Under the pieces are notes generated by a model that did not search any database, had not been told where the DNA came from, and saw nothing but the letters and a program-made list of their open reading frames with translations. A program made the translations under genes and the position numbers. Of a stretch of DNA of 64,000 bases, positions 46,943 through 57,378 are shown piece after piece. The first letter of the stretch is position 1; each line of letters begins with the position of its first letter. Origin of the DNA: Flavobacteriaceae bacterium (GTDB taxonomy: Bacteria > Bacteroidota > Bacteroidia > Flavobacteriales > Flavobacteriaceae); the NCBI GenBank assembly GCA_021739635.1, contig JAIPBH010000006.1, positions 62,001 through 126,000 of the forward strand, in the 5' to 3' direction.

Positions 46943-47637
46943 AATCTGTCTGGGTAATCTGAGATAATGGCATTTACACCGTAGTTTTTCATACGATTTA
47001 TAGTTTCTAAATCATTCACTGTCCAGGTATTGACTTGAAAACCATTGTCTTGAGCCTTTTTAACATTCTCAATGGTAAGTAATGCATAATTTGGATGTAA
47101 AGCTACCGCATTAATTGTTTGAGCAAACTCCAAAGCTTCTTCCACACTTGCTTTAGTTAAGACACCTAATGGAATATTTTTATTTGTTTGAAAAACATCT
47201 TTTAGTTCATGATGTTGAAAACTAGATACTATAAAATCAGAATATTTCCAGTTGTTTTCTTTGATAAATCTATCAATAACTTCACAAGTTTTTGTTGCGG
47301 TATTTGCTCCTTTTAATTCAATATTTAAAAGACATCTTTTATCAATAAGATTTAAAACTTCTTCTAAAATTGGTATTTGATATTTGTCTTTTACTTTAAT
47401 TCTTTTTAATTCTTGAAGTGCGTATTTTGTAATATCACCGTTACCACTAGTCATTCTATCTAAAGTGAAATCATGAAATACTACTAATTCGCCTGAAGCA
47501 CAAAGATGCACATCAATTTCAATACCATCAACACCAAAATCTATTGCTTTTTGTATGGATTCTAAAGTGTTCTCTGCCACATGACCTTTTGCGCCTCGGT
47601 GACCAATTTTTAGTGTTTGAATGGCTAAGCTATTCAT
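46939..47637 (-). CDS. Glycerophosphodiester phosphodiesterase
   Basis: The product is 232 residues without a signal peptide. A GDPD TIM barrel has GHRGAKGHVAENTL (catalytic His and Arg), DGIEIDVHLCASGELVVFHD (metal Glu, Asp and second His) and NIELKG. It hydrolyses deacylated phospholipids to glycerol 3-phosphate and an alcohol in the cytosol. It overlaps the flavoprotein gene by 4 bp and lies 8 bp after tesB. Confidence 0.93.
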   Translation of the reverse strand: MNSLAIQTLKIGHRGAKGHVAENTLESIQKAIDFGVDGIEIDVHLCASGELVVFHDFTLDRMTSGNGDITKYALQELKRIKVKDKYQIPILEEVLNLIDKRCLLNIELKGANTATKTCEVIDRFIKENNWKYSDFIVSSFQHHELKDVFQTNKNIPLGVLTKASVEEALEFAQTINAVALHPNYALLTIENVKKAQDNGFQVNTWTVNDLETINRMKNYGVNAIISDYPDRL

Positions 47638-47645
47638 AAAATAAA

Positions 47646-48512
47646 CTATTTATTTAAAGGTCTCATTAGTCCTTCTTGCGCTACTGAAGCCACCAACTTT
47701 CCATCTCTAGAAAATATATTTCCTCTAGCAAAACCACGAGCATTTGATGCGTTTGGTGATTCCATTGAAAAAAGTAACCAATCTGTAAAATCAAAATCTC
47801 TAAAATACCACATAGAATGGTCTAGACTTGCTGTTTGGGTGTTTCCCCAATGTGCTTTACTAGCATGAGGATTTAAAGCAGAAACTAAAATATTATAATC
47901 TGAAATATAGGTTAATATTTGTTGTTTTGTTGGCAAGTCTAAATTATTTAGATTCCCTTTTAATTTAAACCAAACATCGCTAAATGGTGGTAAATCTTTT
48001 CTTTCCAAAGGATTAACAATAACGGTTGGTTTAAACTCTATTGGACGTTCAATTTCAAAAAAGGCCTTTAGACTTTTAGGTAAATAATCTCCAAATTGAT
48101 GTAAAATATCAGTCCAACTAAGTAACTCTTCAGGTTGTTTTAAATCAGGCTTCATTTCAATTTGATGGTTATAACCTTCTTCTTTTTTATGAAATGATGC
48201 TGATAAAATGAAAATGGTAGAATCATTTTGTTGAGCAGTTACTCTTCTTACAGAAAAACTGCCACCATCTCTAACCAAACTTACATTAAACTCTATGGGT
48301 ATATGCAATTGCCCCGCTTCTAAAAAATAAGCATGCATAGAATGGAGAATTCGATTATTGCTTATGGTTCTGCAAGCAGCATTTATAGCTTGAGCTAATA
48401 CTTGCCCACCAAATACATATTGATTTCCAACTGTTTTACTGTGACCAATAAACTGGGTATCGTTTACTTTTTCTAAAACTAAAAGATTTAATAAATCTTG
48501 AACTGAAGTCAT
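47646..48512 (-). CDS. tesB: Acyl-CoA thioesterase II
   Basis: The product is 288 residues of double-hotdog fold: FIGHSKTVGNQYVFGGQVLAQA at the N-terminal hotdog and TASLDHSMWYFRDFDFTDW with VASVAQEGLMRP in the C-terminal one. The Asp of SLDHS and the Gln of VAQEG belong to the known TesB catalytic set. It hydrolyses medium- and long-chain acyl-CoA. It is the first gene of the long operon that ends with the pseudouridine synthase homologue. Confidence 0.94.
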   Translation of the reverse strand: MTSVQDLLNLLVLEKVNDTQFIGHSKTVGNQYVFGGQVLAQAINAACRTISNNRILHSMHAYFLEAGQLHIPIEFNVSLVRDGGSFSVRRVTAQQNDSTIFILSASFHKKEEGYNHQIEMKPDLKQPEELLSWTDILHQFGDYLPKSLKAFFEIERPIEFKPTVIVNPLERKDLPPFSDVWFKLKGNLNNLDLPTKQQILTYISDYNILVSALNPHASKAHWGNTQTASLDHSMWYFRDFDFTDWLLFSMESPNASNARGFARGNIFSRDGKLVASVAQEGLMRPLNK

Positions 48513-48572
48513 TTTTTGCTTTACTTTTTGAGTTTATAAAGCTAGTAACTTTATAGTTAAAATAGATTTGTT

Positions 48573-50231
48573 TTAGTCTCTTTTTGTCTCAAACAAAACT
48601 ATATTGAATTGAGAATCTATTATAACTTTCCCATTTTTTACGGTAAGGGTTTGATTTGAATAGGTCTCATTAACTAAATCGCCATCTTTAAATAGCTTAG
48701 AGACATCAAGGGTTTTTATACCTAAAGGTAACTCTAACCCGACAACAACTATATCTTGATAATCATGTTTATAGTAGCTTCTGTAAAACAAATAAGGGTT
48801 TTGAGTTATCATTTGATGCGTTCCGGCTCCAATAGCTGGATGGTTTTCTCTGAATTTTCCTAATTTTTGTGCATGAATTAATAGCTCTTTTGTTTTTTCA
48901 TTGTTTGCAATGTCTTCCCAATTCATAAAAGATCTAAGGTTTGCATCGCCTTGTGCACCTTCTATAATTAAAGGTCTTGCAGACTCATCACCGTAATACA
49001 ATTGAGAGGTTCCTGGTGATAAAAGTAGTTTGGTTATTGTTTCAAAGGATTTTGTTCTTTGGGCATCAAACGGACTGCCATCGTCATGTGAAGTGAGGTA
49101 ATTAAGCGTGCCAAAACCTTTTAAATTATTTTGCAACAAGTTTGAGTATTTTGAAAATAGGCTTTCATAATCAGTTTGAGCATCATATTTAAACCCAAAA
49201 TTTATTAAACTATGAAAACTATTATCAAAATAGTTTACTTTTTTGTCGCCAAAATCAAAAATTTTTCCTGTTACAATATTATAGTTATATACTTCGCCTA
49301 CCAAGTAAAAAGGATTATTATCTAATACTTTTTCAGGATTATTTTTTTTCCATTCGGCAAATGCATAATCACATTGTGTTCTAAACTCTTGCCAAACATA
49401 TTCCTCTGTATGCTTAACAGTATCAGCTCTGTAACCATCGATTCCAAATTCTGTAATGTAATCTGTTAACCATTTGATGATGTAAAAACGAGGTGCTTTG
49501 GGATAGCCTGTTCGATTAAAAAAGGCCTCCAACTCTGCCATTTCTTGTTCGTATCTGTCTTCAGACTTCCATTTATCAACTAAGAACTCTGGGAGTTCAA
49601 CCGCATCATTACTCTCAGTTCGTATATCTGGTAAATTTTTAACCAATGTACAGTTAATAGTACTTTGATAATTTTGATAAGTACATTGATTATCTGTTCT
49701 CACCCAATTTTTTGGATACACCGAATCTACTTCTGTAACAGGACCTGTATGGTTGATAACGGCATCTAAAACAATTCGTATTCCTTTGCTATGTGCTATT
49801 TTAACCAATTGTTTTAAATCTTCTTTGGTTCCAAAATTTGGGTCTAAAGCCGTCCAATCTCTTGCCCAATAACCATGAAACGGGAAAGATAATCCAGTAC
49901 CTTCATCAGTTGCACCATGAATTTGTTCAACTATTGGTGTTAACCAAATGGCATTAACGCCTAAATCTGTAAAATATCCTTCTTGAATTTTTTGGGTAAT
50001 GCCTTTAATATCGCCACCTTCAAATCCTCTTAAGATACCTGCTTCTTGGGTTCTGTTAAAATTGATATCGTTTAGCGAATCTCCATTATTAAACCTATCC
50101 GTTAACAAAAAGTAAAGGTTTGCGCCTTCCCAAACAAAAGGTGTTTCTTTTTTTATTACTTCATTTTTGCTGGAATTAGACTTGCAATTAAAAAGAAGTG
50201 AAAGAACTAAAAAAAACAGAACCTTTTTCAT
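48573..50231 (-). CDS. GH13 alpha-amylase family lipoprotein
   Basis: The product is 552 residues with lipobox LFNC (Cys16). The four GH13 regions are intact: DAVINHTG, GYRADTVKH (nucleophile Asp), LVGEVYN (acid/base Glu) and LTSHDDGSP (transition-state Asp). A long insertion with several Cys (DNQCTYQNYQSTINC) lies in domain B. It acts at the outer membrane or periplasm on alpha-glucans. It is last of seven co-directional genes in the maltodextrin locus, 2 bp from the next GH13. Confidence 0.95.
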   Translation of the reverse strand: MKKVLFFLVLSLLFNCKSNSSKNEVIKKETPFVWEGANLYFLLTDRFNNGDSLNDINFNRTQEAGILRGFEGGDIKGITQKIQEGYFTDLGVNAIWLTPIVEQIHGATDEGTGLSFPFHGYWARDWTALDPNFGTKEDLKQLVKIAHSKGIRIVLDAVINHTGPVTEVDSVYPKNWVRTDNQCTYQNYQSTINCTLVKNLPDIRTESNDAVELPEFLVDKWKSEDRYEQEMAELEAFFNRTGYPKAPRFYIIKWLTDYITEFGIDGYRADTVKHTEEYVWQEFRTQCDYAFAEWKKNNPEKVLDNNPFYLVGEVYNYNIVTGKIFDFGDKKVNYFDNSFHSLINFGFKYDAQTDYESLFSKYSNLLQNNLKGFGTLNYLTSHDDGSPFDAQRTKSFETITKLLLSPGTSQLYYGDESARPLIIEGAQGDANLRSFMNWEDIANNEKTKELLIHAQKLGKFRENHPAIGAGTHQMITQNPYLFYRSYYKHDYQDIVVVGLELPLGIKTLDVSKLFKDGDLVNETYSNQTLTVKNGKVIIDSQFNIVLFETKRD

Positions 50232-50233
50232 AA

Positions 50234-52117
50234 TTAATTAATTTTAAGAATAAACGATTCTAAAGGTTTTATATCAATTCTTATTTTAGCTTGACTGTTT
50301 GAAACTTTTAAAATAGATTGATATTGATTATATAATTGATCTTTTGCATGATAATTACCATCATTTAAACCCCATTCTGCAATTATATTTTCAGGTAATT
50401 GTAATTCAAAACCATAAGTGTTTTCTGGGTTAAAGTTTGAAATTACAATCAATTTTTCTGTATCGCTCCAGCGCACAAATGATAACACTTGGTCGTTATA
50501 CCATTCTGTATGTTGTCTGTTAAAATGATGAATATCTTGATAATTCTGAGCCAATGCAGAACTATTTATTGTAAAATTAAGCAATCGTTTATAAAAATCT
50601 CTCAGATTTTTTTCTTCTTCCGAAGAGTTTCCGCCATCAAACTTTTTATTGTTTACCCAACGTTGTAAATGAGGGACACCTATGTAATCGAAAATGGATG
50701 TTCTTGAAGGGCTTCCAAACCCTGCTTTCTCAGCACCAGGTTCACCAACTTCTTGTCCAAAATAGATCATGGTTGGCGAGGTACTTATGGTTGCAGAAAC
50801 CACCATGGCTGGTTTTCCTTTTTGGGCATTTCCTGCAAATTCAGGACTTGCTATGCGTTGCTCATCATGGTTTTCAAGGAAGTGAAGCATGTGATGTTCA
50901 ATATCTTTTAAATCTTCCTGTATTTGAGGAATATGGTCTGTACTGCCATGACCTTGCATGATGTGTTTTATGGTATCATATAACTGTACTTTGTTATACA
51001 GATAATCCATTTTTCCTTTTTTAATATAATCTCTATAAAGACTAGGATTGTAAACTTCGGCAATGATGAGCGCTTGTGGGTTTCTGGTTTTTATAGAAGC
51101 ATTCATATAGCTCCAAAATTCAACAGGCACCATTTCTGCCATATCAAAACGGAAGCCATCAACTCCAAAATCTAACCAATATAAGGCAATATCTCTAAAC
51201 TTAATCCATGAGTTTGGGACGGTTTTATTGTTCCAAAATTCAAAATGTTTGGTGTAACTTTCATTGTCGAAACCTTCTGGCAATTCATTAAAATCTTTAC
51301 TTCCGTCAGGTGAAACGCCGTAATTTATTTTAACGGTTTCATACCAATCATTAATATCTGGTTGCGATGCTCGAGATCCGTTCCCGGTCCATTTTGCTGG
51401 ATTTTCTTGAAAAGTTTCATCATTTAATGGGTGATTTTCGCCTCCTAATGGTTTAAAATCTTTTAAACCTTCTGGCACTTTAAAGGCTTCTCCTGGATTG
51501 TAATAAAAATTATTGTTTACATGGTAAACCACTGTTTTGTCATCACTCGCTCCGAAGTCTTCAGTCCCTTTAGGATTTGTGAGACCTTGATAATTTCTAG
51601 CCACATGATTGGGCACAATGTCTATAATAACTTTCATTCCAGCTTTATGAGTTCTTACTATTAAAGCCTTAAACTCTTCTAGTCTTTTTTCTGGATTTTC
51701 GGCCAAATCTGGATTAACATTATAATAATCCTTAACGGCATAAGGTGAACCTGCTCTTCCTTTAACCACATCTGGGTCATCGTTTGAAATACCATACTTG
51801 GTGTAATCTCTAATCACTGCATGATGAGGAACACCTGTGTACCAAATAGAAGTGACTCCTAATTTTTTTATTTCATTTAAGGCTTTCTCTGTAAAATCAT
51901 TAAATTTTCCAACACCATTTTCTTCAATAGTTCCCCAAGGTTTGTTGGTTGTATTGGTATTACCAAAAAGCCTGGTAAACACTTGGTAAACCACCTCTTT
52001 ATGCTTTTTTTTATGTTCTTTCAATGTACTAGATTTTATGTCGATTTTTGGGTTATTTACACATGCAAAACTAATTACTAGAATTAATAGAAACAGGTAT
52101 TTATATTTTTTAATCAT
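50234..52117 (-). CDS. GH13 alpha-amylase family lipoprotein
   Basis: The ATG at 52117 gives a lipoprotein signal (lipobox SFAC, Cys19); an in-frame TTG at 52138 is rejected. The product is 627 residues. GH13 regions: DIVPNHVAR, GFRFDMAEMV (nucleophile), IIAEVYNPS (acid/base), FLENHDEQRI. A C-terminal beta domain (LIVISNFNP) follows. A surface or periplasmic amylase for starch or maltooligosaccharides is likely. It lies 13 bp downstream of the full-length esterase frame. Confidence 0.95.
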   Translation of the reverse strand: MIKKYKYLFLLILVISFACVNNPKIDIKSSTLKEHKKKHKEVVYQVFTRLFGNTNTTNKPWGTIEENGVGKFNDFTEKALNEIKKLGVTSIWYTGVPHHAVIRDYTKYGISNDDPDVVKGRAGSPYAVKDYYNVNPDLAENPEKRLEEFKALIVRTHKAGMKVIIDIVPNHVARNYQGLTNPKGTEDFGASDDKTVVYHVNNNFYYNPGEAFKVPEGLKDFKPLGGENHPLNDETFQENPAKWTGNGSRASQPDINDWYETVKINYGVSPDGSKDFNELPEGFDNESYTKHFEFWNNKTVPNSWIKFRDIALYWLDFGVDGFRFDMAEMVPVEFWSYMNASIKTRNPQALIIAEVYNPSLYRDYIKKGKMDYLYNKVQLYDTIKHIMQGHGSTDHIPQIQEDLKDIEHHMLHFLENHDEQRIASPEFAGNAQKGKPAMVVSATISTSPTMIYFGQEVGEPGAEKAGFGSPSRTSIFDYIGVPHLQRWVNNKKFDGGNSSEEEKNLRDFYKRLLNFTINSSALAQNYQDIHHFNRQHTEWYNDQVLSFVRWSDTEKLIVISNFNPENTYGFELQLPENIIAEWGLNDGNYHAKDQLYNQYQSILKVSNSQAKIRIDIKPLESFILKIN

Positions 52118-52130
52118 TTTATTTAATATT

Positions 52131-53084
52131 TCATTCAACTTTATTGCCTAACAAAAAGGTTAGCGGAATGTCTAATCTTTGGTTCCACGAATTTTCAGAA
52201 TGATCTGCACCTTCAAATTTTAAATTGGCATCATAATGATGTTTTTTAAGTAGCTTATCTACTGCATTTTGATAAGGCAAATACATTTCATCTAAAGTTT
52301 CCGTTCAATAGTCAAAATACAATTTGTGTGTTTGAAAATCGGGTAAATTTTCATCCATATACTTAAAAAACGCCTTGGGTATTGGATTATTATGATTACT
52401 ATAAGTACCAATCCAATGGGTAGACAAACAAGCAGCAGCACCAAAAACTTCTGGATATTCACAAATAGCGTACATTGAGATTAATCCTCCCATACTTGAA
52501 CCTAAAATCACAGCATTTTCTTTATTGGAGTGTGTAGAAAAGTTAGTATCAACAAATGGTTTTATTTCTTGAACAATAAATTTCAAATAATGATCTGAAT
52601 TAACACCTGCTAATTGCAATCCTTTATTGTTTTTTTGAGCTTCAAAAAATATAGAATCTTGAGTCTTTCTTGTCAGTGCTTCAAATGGTTTTTGTGGAAA
52701 ATAATCGGAGTGGCGTGTTTCTGGTATATTCCAAATGGCCACCACAATAAAATCCTTGGTTTTATTTTCATATATTAAACGAGAAGCTATTTCATCGACT
52801 TTCCATTCTTGTTTATTCCAAGTTGTTGCAGCATCAAACAACATTTGCCCATCATGCATATAAAGTACAGCATATTTTCTGTTTTCTGAATAATTATCTG
52901 GCAACCACACATCAACATTTCTTGATTGAATATATTTTGACGGAAAATTCTCAATACGCATTAACTTTCCGCTTGATAAATTAATATCTGAGATCTCATT
53001 AATAGTTATTTGATTGATGTTTTGAGAAATTGCAAAAGCTATTAATAAAAAGAAAAATACAACAAAAAAAACACCATGCTTCAT
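52131..53084 (-). pseudogene. Esterase-family alpha/beta hydrolase interrupted by an in-frame TGA
   Basis: The first part (53084-52305) codes for 259 residues: signal peptide, esterase-D-like fold with VWLPDNYSENRKYAVLYMHDG, and nucleophile elbow GSSMGG. It ends at TGA (52307-52305) after HKLYFDY. The same frame continues after the stop for 57 codons to a TGA at 52131 and reads TETLDEMYLPYQNAVDKL, then GADHSENSW, the usual place of the catalytic His. One base change (GGA to TGA, Gly being expected in YFDYGTE) explains the break. The truncated product lacks the His and is probably inactive. Confidence 0.88.
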
Positions 53085-53090
53085 AACTTA

Positions 53091-55037
53091 CTATTTCATT
53101 ATAGTGGTAAAAATTGTAATTCCATCAGGATTTATTTGAATACTATCTTCCCAAGTTATTACTTTTTCATTTAAAATATTTCGTAATTTTTTACTATTTA
53201 ATCTAAGTTCATTAAAGCGAGAGAGATTTAAAATACTTTCAGATGTTTTATTTAAAATAACAACAACTGTTTCATCTTCAAAAATTCTAAATAACACATA
53301 AACACCATGTTCTGGTGCAAAATGGATGGTTTTACCTTCATGAATAGCTTTACTATTTTTTCTGTAGTTCAATAATTTCTTTACAAACAATTGCATGTCC
53401 TTTTGAGCATCTGATAAGCCTTCGCCTGTAAATGCATTAACCATATCACCTTTCCATCCACCAGGAAAATCGGTTCTAATTAAACCATGATCGCCTGGGT
53501 TTGCAGCATCACTCATCAAGATTTCGGTACCGTAATAAAACTGTGTAATTCTTGGCAACGTAAAAATATATCCCAATGCCATTTTAGTTTTGTCTATGTT
53601 TTGATGCAATTGAGTAAATATTCTACTCATATCATGATTATCAGGAAAAATCATAAGATCCTTTGCGCTTGCATAATGAAAATCATTAGCTAAACCTTCA
53701 TACATTTTTACAAATCCTGTATCCCATTGCTCATCTTCATTTAATGCATTAACAATTTGTTGTTGCATTGGAAAATCCATAGGTGATTTTAAATTGGATT
53801 TATAACCATCTTTATTATTCATACCGTCTTGCCAATACCCAACAATTAATGGATTATAGCTCCATTCTTCACCCACAATGCTAAAATTTGGATACTCGTT
53901 CATAATAGCGCCAGCCCATTCTGATAGAAATGTTTTGTCTGAATACGGATAAGTATCTTGCCTAATACCACCTAAACCCAAGGTTTCAACCCACCAAATA
54001 CTATTTTGAATGAGATAGGTTGCCATATAAGGGTTTTGCTGATTCAAATCGGGCATAGCAGACACGAACCAACCTTCACTCATATCGTGTTTATCCTTTT
54101 CTGAAGCATAGGTATCTTGATTGCTAGTTCGTCTGTGATTTGAGTTTTTTAATTGGGTTTGATTTTCAAAAGATTTTTGCTGATTTACCCAATCTGAAAA
54201 TGGCAAATCTTTCATCCACCAATGCTCACTTCCACAGTGGTTTACTACTTGGTCCATGACAAGTTTAATTCCTAATTCTCGTGATTTATCGGCAAGCTCT
54301 TTATAGGCATCAAGCGTTCCAAAACGTGGATCTACTTGATAAAAATCTGTCATAGCATAGCCATGATAGGATGTACTAGGCATATCATTGGTTAATAAAG
54401 GACAAGGCCAAATGGCTGTAAAACCCATATCATGTATATAGTCTAAATGATTTATGATGCCTTTAATATCGCCTCCATGTCTGGCATAATCATCTTGCCT
54501 ATTAATTGTTTTTTCTTTTAAATAAGAAATCACATCAATAGACTCATCTCCATTAGAAAATCTATCTGGAGTAATTAAATAAATAGCGTCACTACTATTA
54601 AACCCTATATAATCTTCAGCTGGTTTTGTTCTGGCCTTTAACTCATACGTTTGTATTTTTTTTTCGCCATTATCAAAGGTGAAAGTCATGTTAAACTTTC
54701 CTGGCTTCGTTGATTCAGAAATCTTTAAATTAATAAACAAATAATTTGGACTGGTTCCTTTAACTATGCTTTCAATGGTTACTCCTTGGTATGAAATATC
54801 TATATTGGCCGAATACACATTATCTTCTTTAACTAATAACTGAAGTGCCTGGTTTTTAAACCCAACCCACCAATTTGAAGGTTCTACTCTCTCAATTTCA
54901 TTAAATGCTTTGAAAGATTCTGAAGTCATTTTCTTCTTAAATTTTTCTGAAGGATTATTATTGAATGCTGAACAAAAGGTAACAACAAAAATTGAAACAA
55001 TAAAAACAAGATTCTTCATTTTATTAAAAATAGACAT
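53091..55037 (-). CDS. GH13 neopullulanase/cyclomaltodextrinase-like (SusA-type) enzyme
   Basis: The product is 648 residues; an internal ATG at 55019 begins the better signal peptide (MKNLVFIVSIFVVTFCSAF). An N-terminal beta-sandwich (about 30-130) precedes the catalytic barrel: DQVVNHCG, GIRQDTYPYS (nucleophile), IVGEEWSY (acid/base) and FPDNHDMSRIF. It is exported, probably periplasmic, and would cleave maltooligosaccharides or cyclodextrins entering through SusC. The first ATG overlaps the GH65 stop (TAATG). Confidence 0.94.
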   Translation of the reverse strand: MSIFNKMKNLVFIVSIFVVTFCSAFNNNPSEKFKKKMTSESFKAFNEIERVEPSNWWVGFKNQALQLLVKEDNVYSANIDISYQGVTIESIVKGTSPNYLFINLKISESTKPGKFNMTFTFDNGEKKIQTYELKARTKPAEDYIGFNSSDAIYLITPDRFSNGDESIDVISYLKEKTINRQDDYARHGGDIKGIINHLDYIHDMGFTAIWPCPLLTNDMPSTSYHGYAMTDFYQVDPRFGTLDAYKELADKSRELGIKLVMDQVVNHCGSEHWWMKDLPFSDWVNQQKSFENQTQLKNSNHRRTSNQDTYASEKDKHDMSEGWFVSAMPDLNQQNPYMATYLIQNSIWWVETLGLGGIRQDTYPYSDKTFLSEWAGAIMNEYPNFSIVGEEWSYNPLIVGYWQDGMNNKDGYKSNLKSPMDFPMQQQIVNALNEDEQWDTGFVKMYEGLANDFHYASAKDLMIFPDNHDMSRIFTQLHQNIDKTKMALGYIFTLPRITQFYYGTEILMSDAANPGDHGLIRTDFPGGWKGDMVNAFTGEGLSDAQKDMQLFVKKLLNYRKNSKAIHEGKTIHFAPEHGVYVLFRIFEDETVVVILNKTSESILNLSRFNELRLNSKKLRNILNEKVITWEDSIQINPDGITIFTTIMK

Positions 55038-57343
55038 TAAACTTTAACTAAACTGTTGGGATGTATAGTAACTAATTTATCATTCACCTTAATTTCTAAC
55101 TCCTTTGCACCGTCTAATTCAAAATGAGTTTCATTTTGACCTACATTAATTTTTAATATTTGGTTTCTAAAATTAACTTTAAACGAATATCCTTCCCACT
55201 GTTTTGGGATTTTGGGTGAGAATTCTAAAACGTTATTTTTAACTCGCATACCACCAAATCCCTCAACAATACTCATCCAGGTTCCAGCCATACTAGTTAT
55301 GTGTAAGCCTTCATGAACTTCGTGATTGTAATCATCTAAATCCAATCTAGACGTGCGTAAATAAAAGGTATAAGCTTGTTCCATTCTGCCTAATTTTGCC
55401 GCTTGAATGCTATGCACACAAGGCGATAGTGAACTTTCATGTACGGTAAATGGTTCATAAAAATCAAAATGCCTTTCTAGTTCTTCCGTAGTAAAATAAT
55501 CTTCAAAAAAGTAAAACCCTTGAAGCGTATCGGCTTGTTTAATATAAGGCGACCGAAGTATTCTATCCCACGACCATTTTTGATTGATTGGGCGTTGAGA
55601 TTTATCAAGGTTTGCAACCGTGATTAATTCTTTATCTAAAAATCCGTCTTGTTGTAAATACACCTTTTTTTCTTCTGAATATGGGAAATACATGTTGTCT
55701 GCAACGGCTTTCCACTGAGAAACTTCTTCTTTAGAAAGTTTCACCTTGTTCATAATTCTTGTAAAATCTGATAGATACTCTTTTTCAATAATATCAATAT
55801 TTTCAATAGCATAATTGATACACCATTTAGCAATATAATTGGTAAAAAAATTATTATTTACGTTATTTTCATATTCATTTGGCCCTGTAACTCCAAGAAT
55901 AACATACTTGTTTTTAGCTTCAGAAAAGGTTGCCCTTTGATGCCAAAAACGAGCAATTCCAATTAAAACTTCCAAGCCTTTTTCTTGGATATAACTATAA
56001 TCTGAAGTAAAACGATGGTAGTTGTAAATAGCAAAAGCAATAGCGCCGTTTCTATGAATTTCTTCAAAAGTAATTTCCCATTCGTTATGGCATTCTTCGC
56101 CATTCATAGTAACCATTGGATATAATGCAGCGCCGTTTTTAAACCCTAATTTTTGGGCGTTTTCAATAGCTTTATCGAGTTGATTATAACGATAGGCTAA
56201 TAAATTTCTAGCAACCGTATGGTCTTTTGTTGCCATATAAAACGGAATGCAATAGGCTTCGGTATCCCAATAGGTGCTTCCTCCATATTTTTCGCCGGTA
56301 AATCCTTTTGGCCCTATATTTAATCTGGAATCTTTTCCTAAATAGGTTTGATTTAATTGAAAAATATTAAACCTAATGCCTTGTTGTGCTTTAACATCGC
56401 CAAAAATGGTGATATCGGCCATTTCCCAAATTTTAGTCCACGCTTGTTTTTGCAATTCTAAAAGGGTATGAAATCCTAATTTTGAAACTTTATTTAAAGT
56501 TTCCTTAGCAACTGATATTAAATCTTTTTTGTCATGATTTCTATCGGTTGTATAGCCGCCAAATTTTGTAATTGTAAGAACATCTCCTTTATTGACTTTC
56601 TTTTTATACTTAAATTCAACAGTATTACTACTTTCATTTACCTTTTTTTCTAAATTTAAAACAACCCCATTTAATGATACTTGAGATTGCATGGCTGTAC
56701 AGACGTAAAAATGAGTTTTCATGGTACGAGACAACACAAACGCTTTATCACTTTCATGATTTACACTTAAAACATCCCAAAATTTATCATCCCAATTACT
56801 ATCTTCATTAGTAATTCCGGCATCTAAATAAGGCGAAAAACTAATTTGTGCATCATTATTTAATAGCGTAATTTGATATTGAATAGCACCAACTTCATCA
56901 AAATCCAAGCTTAAAAATCGTTTAGAATCTACCTGAATTTGAATGGAATTTTGAAGTGTGGCTTTAAAACTTCTGGATAGCCAACCTTCTTTCATATTAA
57001 GCTCTCTACGAAAATTTTCAACTTTTTTACATTTGAATAAATCTAAAACTTCTTCGTTGATGGTTACATGTATTCCTATCCAATTAGGTGCGTTAAGTAC
57101 TTTAGCAAAGTATTCTGGATAGCCGTTTTTCCACCAACCAACTCTGGTTTTATCTGGATAATATACACCTGCAATATAGCTGCCTTGAAAGGTTGGCCCT
57201 GAATAAGTTTCTTCAAAATTGGCGCGTTGCCCCATAGCACCGTTTCCAATACTAAATAAACTTTCTGAAGATTTTACCTGATTTATATCAAATCCTTCTT
57301 CTATTATCGACCAATTATCTGCTTTTATGTAATCTTGATTCAT
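55037..57343 (-). CDS. GH65 maltose phosphorylase family protein
   Basis: The product is 768 residues with no signal peptide, hence cytosolic. GH65 features: KYGGSTYWDTEAYCIPFYMA for the (alpha/alpha)6 barrel, the general-acid Glu in GVTGPNEYENNV, and the phosphate site HEGLHITSMAGTW. It would split maltose or another alpha-glucobiose with phosphate into glucose and beta-glucose 1-phosphate. The next gene upstream, pgmB, handles exactly that product. Disaccharide preference (maltose, trehalose or kojibiose) is not settled by sequence; the locus favours maltose. Confidence 0.94.
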   Translation of the reverse strand: MNQDYIKADNWSIIEEGFDINQVKSSESLFSIGNGAMGQRANFEETYSGPTFQGSYIAGVYYPDKTRVGWWKNGYPEYFAKVLNAPNWIGIHVTINEEVLDLFKCKKVENFRRELNMKEGWLSRSFKATLQNSIQIQVDSKRFLSLDFDEVGAIQYQITLLNNDAQISFSPYLDAGITNEDSNWDDKFWDVLSVNHESDKAFVLSRTMKTHFYVCTAMQSQVSLNGVVLNLEKKVNESSNTVEFKYKKKVNKGDVLTITKFGGYTTDRNHDKKDLISVAKETLNKVSKLGFHTLLELQKQAWTKIWEMADITIFGDVKAQQGIRFNIFQLNQTYLGKDSRLNIGPKGFTGEKYGGSTYWDTEAYCIPFYMATKDHTVARNLLAYRYNQLDKAIENAQKLGFKNGAALYPMVTMNGEECHNEWEITFEEIHRNGAIAFAIYNYHRFTSDYSYIQEKGLEVLIGIARFWHQRATFSEAKNKYVILGVTGPNEYENNVNNNFFTNYIAKWCINYAIENIDIIEKEYLSDFTRIMNKVKLSKEEVSQWKAVADNMYFPYSEEKKVYLQQDGFLDKELITVANLDKSQRPINQKWSWDRILRSPYIKQADTLQGFYFFEDYFTTEELERHFDFYEPFTVHESSLSPCVHSIQAAKLGRMEQAYTFYLRTSRLDLDDYNHEVHEGLHITSMAGTWMSIVEGFGGMRVKNNVLEFSPKIPKQWEGYSFKVNFRNQILKINVGQNETHFELDGAKELEIKVNDKLVTIHPNSLVKV

Positions 57344-57378
57344 TTTAAATTTTAAATTATCATTTTATGAAATGATTT

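Noticed and set aside
48535-48555. TATAAAG/CTTTATA hairpin upstream of tesB as a terminator
   Set aside because: It has a weak AT stem and no T-run in the direction of transcription.
52305-52307. TGA in the esterase gene as selenocysteine or as a Gly codon of a variant genetic code
   Set aside because: No SECIS-like hairpin or sel genes were seen, and TGA is used as a normal stop in many genes here, including the end of this same frame at 52131.
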